NCBI GenBank assembly: GCA_028023455.1
Contig: JAQFVV010006246.1
Location: 2,721,501 to 2,785,500 of the forward strand
DNA length: 64,000 nt
Source: Epiperipatus broadwayi
Lineage: Eukaryota > Onychophora > Udeonychophora > Euonychophora > Peripatidae
Reading direction: 5' to 3'
How positions within the stretch are numbered: the first letter of the stretch is position 1; every line of letters starts with the position of its first letter. Position numbers and translations under genes: made by a program. Shown in pieces: positions 27,665 to 40,072 of the stretch. A model generated the notes under the pieces. It saw only the letters and a list, made by a program, of their open reading frames with translations, did not search any database and was not told the origin of the DNA.

Positions 27665-30374
27665 ATTATAATGGTCAGGGAAGACTAGAATTTTACTGTA
27701 ACTGCTGTACAGAGCACCACCAGGCCATTTGAACCTGGAAAATTTATATAGTAGGCAGATACTAATTGTTAAAGATCCAACTTTTATTTTATATTGACTG
27801 TTAGCCCATGCCACTAGCTCAAGGAGAAGCACAGATTTAAAATCTACTCATTAAATATTTTAATAAAGAAAGACTTAAAATAAAATATTTTTAGTATTAA
27901 AAAAGCCATTGCCAGTAATGACACACAAAAATTATTTATTAACACACATATATAAATATTTGAAATTGAGGAATAAAATTTATACTTTACTATTAATTTT
28001 AAATTATTATTTTAGACAGTCCACACAGATGGACATTTTATAAAAGTTTGTTTTATAATGTTGAGTACAGATAAGCTACATAGATTACTCATTTAAAAAC
28101 TTTTCGAAAAAACAAACATTCAACCTCAGACTAACAGTTTCTAACCAAACCAACTTTTGCTTCCTAATATAAAGATGCAACCAATGCAATATGAAGATTC
28201 TAGTATAAAACCATGCTGTCAGGAATGTGCATCTGCAGTATGATATTATTTGAAGAACATGATCCTCATCCAGTACAGGAATATACATCTGTCTGGTGAT
28301 GGAATCATGTAATAAAATATTTAAGAGAAATGCTATGTATGGAGGAAAGCGGTCTGTCTGCCAACTTATAGTTCCTATCCATAGAGCTAAAGGAAGTCAA
28401 TGTCATAGGAAATACATCTGCATACATTGCAACACAGTACAACTTTGGTTCAGCATTCCATTGAGCTTTACCCTGTATGCTAAACATGCTTCACATTACA
28501 TTGATATAAACACCCATATATCCCACCAGCATCAACCTAACTATGAAACAAATAGCCTGAAATTAAACCACTTCAAAATAAACATAAACAATTAAAATAT
28601 AAAGTTATTAATTGAGAATTGCTGAGGGAAATTTACAATAAAGTAAACCCAATGGCACTCATCATAAGGTGCCACATTGACAACAATAACTTTAAAAATA
28701 TACAAATAAATATGTTTGGACACTCAGCATGAGGTGTCATATTTACTGATATATATATATATATTACGCATATGAAATTAAAAAAAAACTAAACGTTAAT
28801 GAATCTATGCAGCTATCTACACCCAACTTAAATTTAATGCATTTTAGTTAACAGATAAAAATAAATAACCTAGTTAAATACAAAAATAAATAAATAAAAA
28901 ATGAAAATGATTGAAACAGAAAACTTATATAAAAATAAATATTAATAATTGATTTAGAGGTCTATTCTTGGTCAGATAAGAGCCCATTTATTTATATTAC
29001 TTTTTTTATGGATTGACTACTTATTGAAGATACATTTATTTAAAAAAAGTTCAATTGGTAAATGTTTATACTTCCCCTTTGATCTTGATGACTTCTCCAG
29101 ATTTTATTCAGTTTATGAAAGTTCTTGCTGATCCTATTGTTTGCTAATAGTTCTTTGGAGATGTAACTGCTACAAGCCATTCATTTGGTCAGGGACTGTC
29201 ATCAGAAGACCTCGGCTGGTGCATGCAAAGGAAATTAAATTTATTGCAAGACTCCTTTATTGTGGAGTCTGCAATACAGCTACAGTTCATATATTGTTTA
29301 ATAGTCAGAATCCAGCAGCAACAATTATTTTGTCTTTTATACTTTTATGGTCACTTATCAAAAATTCAAGGGATGAATCTAGCATGATGTCACTCATTCT
29401 AATGGTCCATGCTTGCAGTGGTCAATCTAATTTTTTCATTCTCTTATCTGACCTTTTTAATTATTTAAGTACCCCAATGGTTAGTTTGCTCTAAAACAAT
29501 CATTTAATTAATAAAACAACCATTTCCATTTTTAAAAAGTAAACCTGATAGAAATCATTTATTTCTATTTTCAAAAATATCAATCTACTATTTTTACAAA
29601 AAAATACTTTCAAATTATTTTTTTTTTTAAAATAGTTTTAAAGTTTTCCATTTGTGTGATCTATATATGTTAAACACAACTCTTTTAATTTTGGCTTTTA
29701 TTTTTTAATAAAGTCAGTTTTTATTTACGATCATTTTTATTTTAATTTTGAAATAATGTAATGGCATATGTATATTGTTACATAGGCGTCAATTATAGCC
29801 ATTGGAGAAAATTGAATCTTCCTGTATCTGCCATACAAGGGCACCACCAGGCCATTCGAACCTGGAAAATTTATATAGTAGGTAGATTCTGTTAAGATCC
29901 AATTTAGCTCAAGGAGATGCAGAGATTTATAATAAGTACTTATTCAACACTTCATTCAAGAAAAATTTGAAATCAAAAATAATAATTTAAATTTTAAAAA
30001 AAATAATCTAAATTTAAAATTAATATTAAAATCAAAATAAATTTTATTCCTCAATTTTAAATATTTATATATGTGTGTTAATAAATATTTTTTGTGTGTT
30101 ATTACTGGAAGTGGCTTATTTTATTTTTTTAATATTAAAAATTTATTTTTGATTTCAAATCTTTCTTGAATAATGTGTTGAATAAATACTTATTGTAAAT
30201 CACTGCACTCCTTGAGTTAGTGGCAAGGGATAATGGTCAATGTAAAATAAAATTGGATCTTAACAGTAAGTATTTGCCTACTATATAAATTTTCCAGGTT
30301 TGAATGACTTGGTAGTGCACTTGCACACCAGATATGGGAAGATTCAATTTTTCCTGACTGTTATAATATATATA
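27665..30374. mobile_element. 2.7 kb element with about 330 bp inverted termini
   Basis: Inserted near the 3' end of copy B. The left arm (about 27670-27995) and right arm (about 30035-30370) are long inverted repeats, collinear over most of their length: 'accaccaggccatttgaacc' against a complement of 'ggtttgaatgacttggtagt', then the 'cttttattttatattgac' segment, then 'acacacatatataaatattt'. Both ends are next to TTATAA (left ttataatggtcaggg, right cctgactgttataa). A third, direct copy of the arm's outer part sits inside at about 29780-29960. Copies A and C lack it, giving the empty site. The interior (28000-29780) has several 60-117 codon open frames with no recognisable domain, so I cannot identify a transposase. 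The 6 bp palindromic flank is consistent with a TTATAA-like target, but TA-rich context makes the exact duplication ambiguous. Confidence 0.75.
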
Positions 30375-30399
30375 TATATAAGCACACACTGCCCAAAGA

Positions 30400-31210
30400 C
30401 ACAATTATATTATATTCCTCCTTATGAGGAAAAGAAATGAAACATCCATCTAACAATATTTTACATTATATACATATATAAGTAATGCAAAATTCATATC
30501 TCAAACTGTGTACTCAACAAATTTTTAGAGACCTGATAGATATCAGAATGACTAGTGACCTGCAATTCTGAGAAAGATAAAGAATTTAACCACTGTGCTA
30601 CAATTACATAATGCAGTATGAACACCAACATAAACACTATAAGCTTCCACAATCCAAAATTAAAATAATGCAAAAATCTTTGCAAAACTCCGCCTTTTTG
30701 AGTTTCAGGAGCTGGAAAATATAGAACTATGCCTTGCTCTTTTCTTGGAGACTTAGAGGTTGGGGTCATGGGAGGACTACATTAACTGCACTATGATAAA
30801 TAATAGGATGTCATAAATTGGGTTGTAGCCATGCCTGTGATAGAATGCTTCATAGATTTATATTGAGACCATTGCATACTCAAGCCAATGATGAAATCAT
30901 CCACCATCAAAACTGAAAATATAATTAAATAAATTCCCACAATCAAAATTCTAATCTATTTCTCAAATCATAGATTTTCTATTCAACTGTAAATACAAAA
31001 TTCTTAAATATACACTTGCCCTATTTTATAACTTATAATCATAATACTCTTGTCATATATTTCACACTAATGTAAAGAATTCTGCATAAAATGCATACTT
31101 TTTTCAGATATCAAGTTGCATGGCAATTTTGTTCTGATACCCAGTAGTATTTGATTATCATCAGGCTTTATATTGGGTGCCATTTGTAATGATACGGAAA
31201 TAGATTTGAC
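30400..31210. other. Intronic DNA with a possible SINE remnant
   Basis: On the minus strand near 30588-30605 the string tagcacagtggttaa fits a tRNA-derived A box. About 45 bases downstream ggtcactagtc is a weak B-box-like string, followed by an AT-rich tail to about 30480. The same strand has a 91-codon frame (30494-30769) with one strongly hydrophobic segment (LWKLIVFMLVFILHYVIVA). It has no homologue that I recognise and overlaps the SINE-like part, so I do not call it a gene. Confidence 0.35.
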
Positions 31211-32236
31211 TCTAGGATAATGGCACTCATCATCAATGCCAAGTATATACAAAATTTAAAATTAAATACAAATGAATATAATGAGCAATAAGCCTAAGAG
31301 ATCAACACAGAACTAACTATGTTAACTATAAATTCACTAGAATTATACAAAAGTAATAATTACTTATCATTATAGATGATCTACAATAAAAATAAATCAA
31401 CAGTTGATCTTGTGACTAATTGAAATAACCAGGCTAATTATTTAGTCCTTGCCAGCTTATGCAGATTATTTAAACAATAATTTGAATGCACAAACTTAAA
31501 TGGTAATCCATAAGAATATAACAAAATATAATGTTGGGATATGAAAACATGCTGATCATTATTAATGATCTGGCTTCCATTAATGTACTGTTCAACTATA
31601 AACTTAATTTTTAAATAAATAATTAAAATGAAATATTATGGATGAACTTTAAAGTATATCCCATTTGCATTATCCAGAATCATTATTAACCAGATGTTCA
31701 TAACATTAAACATAAGCCTCTTTTAAATAACAGACCATGGTGCATGAATTCAGGTCAATGAATGAAAGCTCTATATCTGTTAGCCTGAACAAGAGATATA
31801 ATACAAGCATATAATATTTTTAATTGTTTTATGATTGAATAAATTCAATGGAATAACTTTAACAATGAAATGTCAATTTATTAATAACAAAATGAAATTA
31901 AGGTCTGCAGAAAATGGTTATACATATAAAGTAAGCCTTCTGATTTTAATTAATACAAAAAGAAATTCACTATTACAATGGAATTTATATATATATATCC
32001 CAATACATTCACATAAAACATCCATATATAAGCACACATTCATGCCTGTATAACATAAAATGAACATATATGAATTGTCATAAAATAATAAAAATATGAT
32101 TAATTTTTAACAAATATATATCTACCTTACCTGCATCTATATAATCCCACAGACATGCTGTAGCATATGGGAGTTTCATATAATAGTAAGCTATTACAAT
32201 TTAATAATATATAAAAATGACTGCTTTCACATATAT
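31211..32236. repeat. Long non-coding repeat, copy C, 5' part
   Basis: Collinear with copies A and B from ctaggataatggcactcat. It matches through 'gatgttcataacattaaaca' (about 31693), 'gaacaagagatataatac', and 'tctatataatcccacagaca' to 'ttcacatatata' at 32236, where homology to B stops abruptly at a TA-rich point. It resumes by about 37660. Confidence 0.75.
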
Positions 32237-34789
32237 ATTGTAATGGTTATATTGGTGCATTCGCACAACAAAATCCAGAGTTTTAGTAAATCATCCCAAG
32301 GCTGATTGAAATGAGGTTGTTGAGACCCCAAATTCAATCTCACCTCAGTTACTTTATTCATGCTTAAAAATTTACTATCTAACAAATGACATATATGAGG
32401 CTATGCTTAATTCATTAATTCACATACTGGCAGTAGCACAACTGTGGAATATGACACCATGATTAAGAATGGTCATGTTTCAAAATATAGATATATAGAC
32501 ATGACCCAACTAACAAATATCATTAAATTTGGATTGTGATTCATAAATGACTAAATAATAATCAATAATTAACTAATGAATAATGAACAAAAATTGAGAC
32601 ACTAAGCAAAGTTATATTTTAAATAAATGTAATATAAACCAAAATTAAGATAAAATAAAAGAAACAATTAAATTTGGGAAATTTGTCTCACTCACAGATG
32701 ATGATGATTTTATAGGTTTACAGACTCTTAACTCAAATATTTATTTTATTTCACTCACAAGTAATGATGATTTTATAGGTTTACAAGCTTTTAACTCAAA
32801 TATTTGGTATTTTATCTCACTTGCAGGTGATGATGAATTTATAGATTACAGTTTGTTTAATTTTCATGAGGTTTATTACAGTCTTAGAAATTGGTTTCAA
32901 GTTTAGCTCGTGATTATCTATGCCTTATTTATGCTATGCCAATGAGAATTAGATTTGCCATAGTTAATTTGCAGAAGTGATTATCATTAATTATAATGAA
33001 CCTTTTTATTCAATGAGTGATACATTTCTCTGTATAGATTAAGGACTTATAAAATTAGATTCTGGTTCAGATCAAAGCTGAAACATGAATTATTATGGCA
33101 GGATTAACTGGTGGTGGGTAGTAAGACTTCAGATACTAAGGTATTTATAAAATACATAATCTGTTTGTGCATCTCAAATGTGTTCTTGCTCATGGGATTC
33201 ATTATCATGTAATTGCTTTTCTTAGACCATACTACTTGCTGTGAATAAGACCTTTTTGTCTGTGTGATTGAACAACTAACAAATAAATCTGTGTTCTTAT
33301 GCTTCTGTCCTAAATACAAATAATGGGATGGCCATTAAAACCAAAACCCATTTTAAAAAAAAATAGTTGTTTGTCAGAACTAAAGTAATGGGTTGACCTT
33401 AAACCAAGCCCATTTAACATAAAATATACAACAATGAGTATAGGCATGTATGTGCTTCCTAAGAACACAATTGTCCCACTGACTACATCATTATATAATG
33501 AAATTCTGGTGCAAAACATTACTTTCCTTCTATAAAACCACCGTAAATTAGTTCATAAATTAGCATTTATAATTATGCTACTAAAAAAATATAATGAAAC
33601 TAATTTATTAAGATATCTATATAGGCATTTATATAAAACTACAGAGGGCTACAGTATACTTTGGGGAAATTATAAAATTAAATTCTAACTTTATGCTGTA
33701 TTTCATCACATCCGCTAAATATTAACCAAATAGTTCATTTATAGCAATTCTACCACTAAGCATTTGTATCTGCTTAATTACATACATAAATAAATATTTA
33801 CTCATTTCAGAAGGAGTTTTGTTTGTGCACTAATAAATGCAGAATTATTGGTGTGAGAAGATCTAATCATTTTTCAATAATTAATTTAAATATTAATAAA
33901 CTCCATTCTGAATAAAATATAGCATAAACATATAAATAAATATAGCTCAAATAATAAACACATAGTCTTAACTCTAAAAGTGAAAATATAAAATCATAGA
34001 TAAGATTTGGCTTTATTTTGCTGAGTTATAATGAAATGAAATTAAAATAGTTTAAATCAAATTAAATTAAATCAAATTGGCAAGACTTACAAATTAAATA
34101 TTAAAATGAAATTACATTTTAGTTTAGAAGTTAATATTTGGAAAGTTGAAAATAAATTAGTGTAAACAATATTGATCATTTACAATAAATTTAACTAGCT
34201 TTGAGAAGTTAGGAGATTTGGATTAAATGTTTATTTTAGAATCTGCAGAAATTGGTTACCACTTTATGTTCTGTTATCCAACATGATCACTTGATCTTGG
34301 GCATCCTCCTGTTTTTACTGCTACCAGGCTGTTGTCTCTGCTGTCCCCACATCTTGTAGACCACTCTTGGGATCGGAAAGCAAGTTGATTGCTTTTCTAC
34401 CCCATAAATTTTATTTTGTACGATTTTATTACTTTCACAATAATTATTCTAAAAGAATTGGAATAAGATCTTCAAAATAGCTTTCTTTCACATTTGTTTA
34501 CCAGTTTTAACTAAAATCGTTTTTCTAATTTAGTTTGCTATATTCTTATAAAATCTGGGAATTCCTGCTTATTTATTGATTTTCTTACAGGTGAGTCCCT
34601 CGATTTTGATCAGGTTAATTTATTCAAACTTACTTTAAAATCTATTTTTATTTATAACTTTTAAATAGGTTAAAATATAATGAGAATGATTAATTTTATT
34701 GAATTATTTTTTTTATGAAAAACAAATCTAGAACTTGATAAAAATTTTACTCTATATGTAACATGTTTAAGCATAATTTATCTATATAT
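32237..34789. other. Insertion interrupting copy C, unclassified
   Basis: Begins TGTAATGGTTATATTGG directly after a (TA) tract, in place of the B sequence. A less AT-rich patch at about 34230-34420 has no recognisable RNA or protein. Its other end is unclear because partial C-like sequence begins to reappear by about 37440. No reverse transcriptase or transposase was found. Confidence 0.4.
32688..32850. repeat. Tandem repeat, three units of about 65 bp
   Basis: Units begin near 32687, 32751 and 32817. Each reads like tcact(c/t)(a/g)ca...gatgatgattttataggt, then ttacag/ttacaag, then 'cttttaactcaaatattt'-like. The third unit is truncated after ttatagattacag. The first two are nearly identical in layout. 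Confidence 0.8.
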
Positions 34790-35600
34790 GCTGTAACAGT
34801 CCGGTCAATGATGTGGATAAAAGAAGCTCACATTTAACTACGGTCAGACCTAGGGTCTTTAAGTAGGATGCTGGAGATGACACGATGAAGTACATGACTC
34901 ATGATTACATCTATCTTTAATAGACTAGCCTAAGACTTATTTATCAAATTTACATGCAATTTAAGTCAGTTCATCTAACATCTCACCATTCTATTTTGGA
35001 TCCATTGCCTCAGTATTCGAACTCAGGAAGAATTCGCATTCGACTCTCTTGACAGGGATGTACCTATGCAGACTATTAATCAATAATTGAATTAGCTCAT
35101 CCTATTTATTAATAAGGAGTAATCGTTATTTAACATTTATCTCTCATGCTCATCAAACAATAATGTGTGTGCGCATATGTAAAATGCTGGATCAACAAAC
35201 TAGAGAGACATTGACAATTAAACAAAACTTCATAATATTTATTTACAAAAACAAAATATATAAAAACATAGAACAAATTGTGAATCAATGTGAATAAAAA
35301 AAAAAAATCATAAATATGTACAAGTGAAAAGACAATTATTTGGATTATTCTTCTTTACTTTCAAATTCTATGACTATGATGAGTATCTATCATATTGTTA
35401 CTCAAGCAATTTAAAATTATCTATCCCCTATTTCCCATGATAGATGTACATAATTTAGACATTCATATTTCTAAAAGTAATGAAAACTTTATTAGAATAA
35501 AATGAGATTTCTAACTTAATTCAAAATTTAAGTGCAACTCCAGATGCAGTTCTAGATGTGGAAGTTGGTTGATCTCAAAATAGTTACCTTGCATATATAT
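34790..35600. repeat. Second interspersed repeat family, copy 2
   Basis: Partner of 20990-22030 in the same orientation, about 13.7 kb away. It starts near ctgtaacagtccggtcaatg. Homology is clearest over 34830-35190 and weak after that ('cccatgatagatgtacat' against 'cccatagtagaaatccat'). No coding capacity is seen. Confidence 0.65.
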
Positions 35601-37599
35601 ATATCATAAAAGAAATATAATCTAGAAACAATATATGATATGATAGCAAAGAAAATAGTAAAGAATATTAACTAAAAGCATTAGTCATTGGAAATATCTC
35701 AGAATACTATTAGTAAAACATATAACATAATAGAAATGGTCATGTCATGTTGTGGCATTAATTATGTTTTTTTAATTTAAAAAAAAAACCTCTTACCGTT
35801 TAAGTACTCAGTTTAAGCACACAATTTCACAGTCATGGATGAAAATGTCAAGCATCATTTACGTACCTAAAATTTTATTAAAAGGAAAAAAAGACTTTTC
35901 AAACCTTCCTCCCCTGCTATCTCCACATTTTTTTATGGTGGACTGTTTTAAACTGTTAAAGTAGACCATTAGTACTTTTGAAATATAAGACCGAGATAAT
36001 AAAAAAGACATATCTATACAAAATAAAAAAATATAATATTTACATTTCATGAATCGATATGATCAGGCACAACTATCCATCAGAGTCCTTTTTACATAAC
36101 AGTCCTTAACAATTTATGCATTTTTTTTATTATAAATGTTGATGACTCCTTATTGATTCTGAATAGTACATTGTGAACATATTTATATTGGAAGTGGGTG
36201 GTTTTGTTTTATTTCTTGCATAGATTTCAATCATGCATAGACCCAGTTTATCAGGCACTTCAATGTAGACAGAGATATTAATTTCACATGGTCATAGTAG
36301 TGGGCAAATGCTCCACCTGATGACAATCATTCTAGACAAAATATAATATATCATTTATCAATATATACAGGTTTATATATATATGAGGTTTGATTTAAAT
36401 ATATATAGAAAAGTTATTTATTATTTGTGATATTGGCTATATAACATATTCGTGTCATTAAAATTTTAACTAAATAAACTATTCTAATTTTTTTTTTTAA
36501 AAATCATAATATTTTTTTTTTTTTAATTTATAAGTAAGTTATTTTAAACTTAACTGATTATTTAGTCTTGTATAAAAATCTTCTGTTTGCTCCCTTAATT
36601 TTTTTTAAAATGCCAAATAAAATAAAAAAATTGGCATTTGTAGAGACACTGATTCAAAAAATGTCCATTTTGTAGAAAAATGTTATTAAAATAACTGCTT
36701 CAACAAAGTTGAGTTTTTGTGTCAAACACAAAATTTAAAAGGAGTTGTAATTGTTTTTCTTTTTTATTCCCGATGTCATTTCTATTGTTTATTCACAGAG
36801 TATGCCTATTTTTGTGTTATATAAATATTGTGATTATCAATTCATTTGAAAAATAAATAAATAATAAAATTAATAATATTATTATCTCCTTTCTTATATT
36901 CGGTTATTTAGTACAATACTTGACCCTTTTTTTCATTGCTATGACTTTTTTCATCATTCAAGTCATTGTTTATATTTATGATAGATGCACAAAATATTCA
37001 ACACAATACAATTATTAATATATATAAATTTGTATGAACTTTTCTAATGTTTATATTTTTTTATTAAACACTAGACTTAATTTTATTAGCAATATATATG
37101 TGTGATTTTATGGTAAATGACCTATCATTCCCAGTATTTAATATTCTATTAGTACACTGTCATAACTATTTATACTTTTAAGAGTGTTCTAGCAAAACTT
37201 TATTTACTTTATATTAATATCTTAATTAAAGAAAAACAATTCAATATTTCATGTCGCTAAGGTTTGTGTAGGTGCAATTTTAAGTTATCCTCACAATGGA
37301 GAAATATTCTAATTTTTATAGTAACTTTACAACAATGATTAAAATAAAAGGAAATCTATAATGCTTTAAATCTATAACATTCCATTTTTTTCTGCATATA
37401 TGTAGGTTTTGGTTACACATACAGCAAGATTTATATTTATTAAAATATATATATATATGTGTGCAAATACGCTGATTTATTACACATATGTGTGCATCCA
37501 GCAATGTATGCTATAATATATGCACACCCATAATTATAATTATTAATTTTAAAATTAGTATAATATGAGGATTTGAGTATATAGATACAGAAATAAAAT
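35601..37599. other. AT-rich intronic DNA
   Basis: No gene or element ends recognised. Poly-T/poly-A runs and short (TA)n tracts occur (36370s, 37020s, 37445-37458). The last roughly 150 bases look like a diverged duplicate of the part of copy C just before its break ('ctgtagcatatag' near 37605 against 'ctgtagcatatgg' near 32158). Confidence 0.45.
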
Positions 37600-39058
37600 A
37601 CTACTGTAGCATATAGTAGGTGAAACAGGATGATAGATAGATCTGACTTTCATTATGTGGGTACCCATAGAAATGTGTGTACACACTGATGTTTATAACA
37701 TGTATTTCAATTTGTGCAAATAATAAATTTATTAAAATATATTTTTCACAATTAATTTCATGTTGAAAAAATATATATAATTTACATGTATGTGTGTATG
37801 TATATAAAAAATAGTATGAATCTAAGTTAATAATTCATTAATTTTCTAATAAAAGTGATTCACAAGTTAATTCTGTTTTTTCAAATCATGAAAGTAGTTA
37901 TGGACATGAGTTTTATTCTCAAAATATCAGTACTATGCACAATAAATCAAGTGATAGAAAGAGGAAGTTGAAAGAGTGAAGTCTAAAAACATTATTAATC
38001 AGCATAACATTAATGTTTCATTGAGCATGCATTGGAATATTAACTTCATTTTCAGTATGTCACCATGATTCTGGCACACAGTATTGAAAGCACTTGGCAA
38101 AATAGTTTTAGTGTTTGATTTTTTTTAAAAAAGTTTGCTATGTTTATCACAGTTTATACGTGATGAATAATCTTCATTATCTAATGGTTAAAAAAGGGGT
38201 TTTTACATTTTTTTTAAAAAAGAAGTAATATTAATTCTTTGACAGCCCTTCATAAAAGTTTTTTTAAACAGGTTACTCTTGATTGATATAAACATCTTTA
38301 AAAAAATACTTCCATAAAATGTTTGGAGTTTTTATAAAATATAGTGGAAACACATCATTCTTTTTGTTGAACAAAGTTTACCTTAAAAAAAAAATTAATT
38401 TAAAAATTACAACTATCACTTCCAGTAAAGAAATTATTTAAAATAAATCTTCACCTGTACTTTATATATATATATGATGCAGTATTTTTATCTGTGCTTC
38501 TCTGCCTATAGATAAACCAGGATACATATGAACTAATTTCTCAGCAAGCTGATGGACCCTCTTGGTTAGCTGGTTTCTTTTAAAACCCTAGACTGGCTTA
38601 TTGTCATCTTTAGAGAAGGTATAACTCAGGTAACTTGTGGCATTCAATCAACTCCATGTATTCTAGAATATTATAGACTTTAGGCATATTACCTAGTACA
38701 GAATATGACAGTGGAGAACACAGAAAAGCAGGCCCAACTTACATGTAAATACCAAACTCTACCAATGTGAACTAGTAGCAGCTGCTGAACTTGAACTGTC
38801 TTGCCTTCAGTTATATCTTTATAGTAATTCAATATAACTTTAAAACTTAAAAAAAAAACTCCCAATCTTTTGTTTCACTTAGTTGTGGATGAAAAAACAC
38901 AATAATTAAAAGCAAGTTTTTATCTTGATTGAAAACAATTAATGACTTTTCAATTTACTTTACTTTCAAAAATAGCTTTATAGAATTAAAATATGTTATA
39001 CAATCTTTAAAAAAATAATCTAATCAAAATAGATAGTAAAATTTTATAATTACAAGTA

Positions 39059-40013
39059 CACCTGGGTCTTGTTTTACGTGATAGATAGGTTCCTCAGAAA
39101 ACATGCACAAATGAAATCGTGCAAAAATAGACATAACTTATATTGAAAAAGGGGGGATGCGGTCTGTGATTTTTCAAAATTCGCATAAAAACAAAGCACC
39201 AAAGTAAAATTACTTTAAAATTCACGCAAAAAAAAATAAGGAAATAAAATATGACTAATAAAAAATTTCAAATTTGAAAAAAATTGATACAAGACAAACT
39301 TTTTTAAACTATAATATTTAATTTTATTCAAAACAATATATTTTTATGCATAATTTACAGTAATTTACATTTTTTATACACATTTTAATTATTCTCACTA
39401 TTTGCCGTTAAACAGGTTCGTTTGCAAACTGGTAAAAAACAGATTCTTCACAAGAGAAAATACAACTAACGCCAACATCACTCTCATGTTGTGTTAATGA
39501 TTTTCTGGTCACAACATAATTAGTAATTAATCTAACAACTAAAAATTAAATTCTTATTTTTGTCTTTAATTTTCAATTTTAATAGTGCCCACTGCTATTA
39601 CTCACCTTTTAAAAATAAACTTGCAGACACTACATGATTAATAATTGATTATGTTCTTTTTTAAAAAGCAAAAACAGAATGTGATTTACAATGCAAAATT
39701 AACACGCACAATGTTTGAACAAATTTACATTATAATCTTGTAAAATTTAATGTGTGTATACATAAAATGTGGAAATCATGATTTTAATTTCATTATTGCA
39801 TAAAATCTTACTATTATAAAGCACTGAAAATATTGAAATTACTAAGATGAAAGTCGAATTCCAATAATGTGCTATTGCTTTCAATATAACGTAAGTGTTC
39901 AAAATTTATTATTTAAAGTAATAGCGCATTATCGGAGTTTGACTTCCGGTGAACACGAATCGCATAACTTCAAAATCATGTTAAATAAGTCCCTGTAAAA
40001 AGAGACCCAGGTG
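39059..40013. mobile_element. TIR element, CACCTGGGTC family, 955 bp copy
   Basis: Left end cacctgggtcttgttttac; right end gtaaaaagagacccaggtg is its inverted match. TA flanks both sides (39057-39058 and 40014-40015). Copy B shows the unoccupied target at about 27445-27462, where the flanks join across a single TA, directly supporting TA target duplication. No transposase is readable. The interior matches parts of 12940-14506 but lacks the LINE fragment. Confidence 0.88.
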
Positions 40014-40072
40014 TATATCTATTGTAACATAAAAACATATTTTAAATTCAAAATGAAAAATAATAAAATATT

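Noticed and set aside
28085-29494. Several 60-117 codon frames inside the long-TIR element
   Set aside because: No transposase motif could be read; they may be decayed cargo but cannot be supported as genes.
30494-30769. 91-codon minus-strand frame with a membrane-like segment
   Set aside because: No homology recognised, no supporting splice context, and it overlaps a SINE-like segment.
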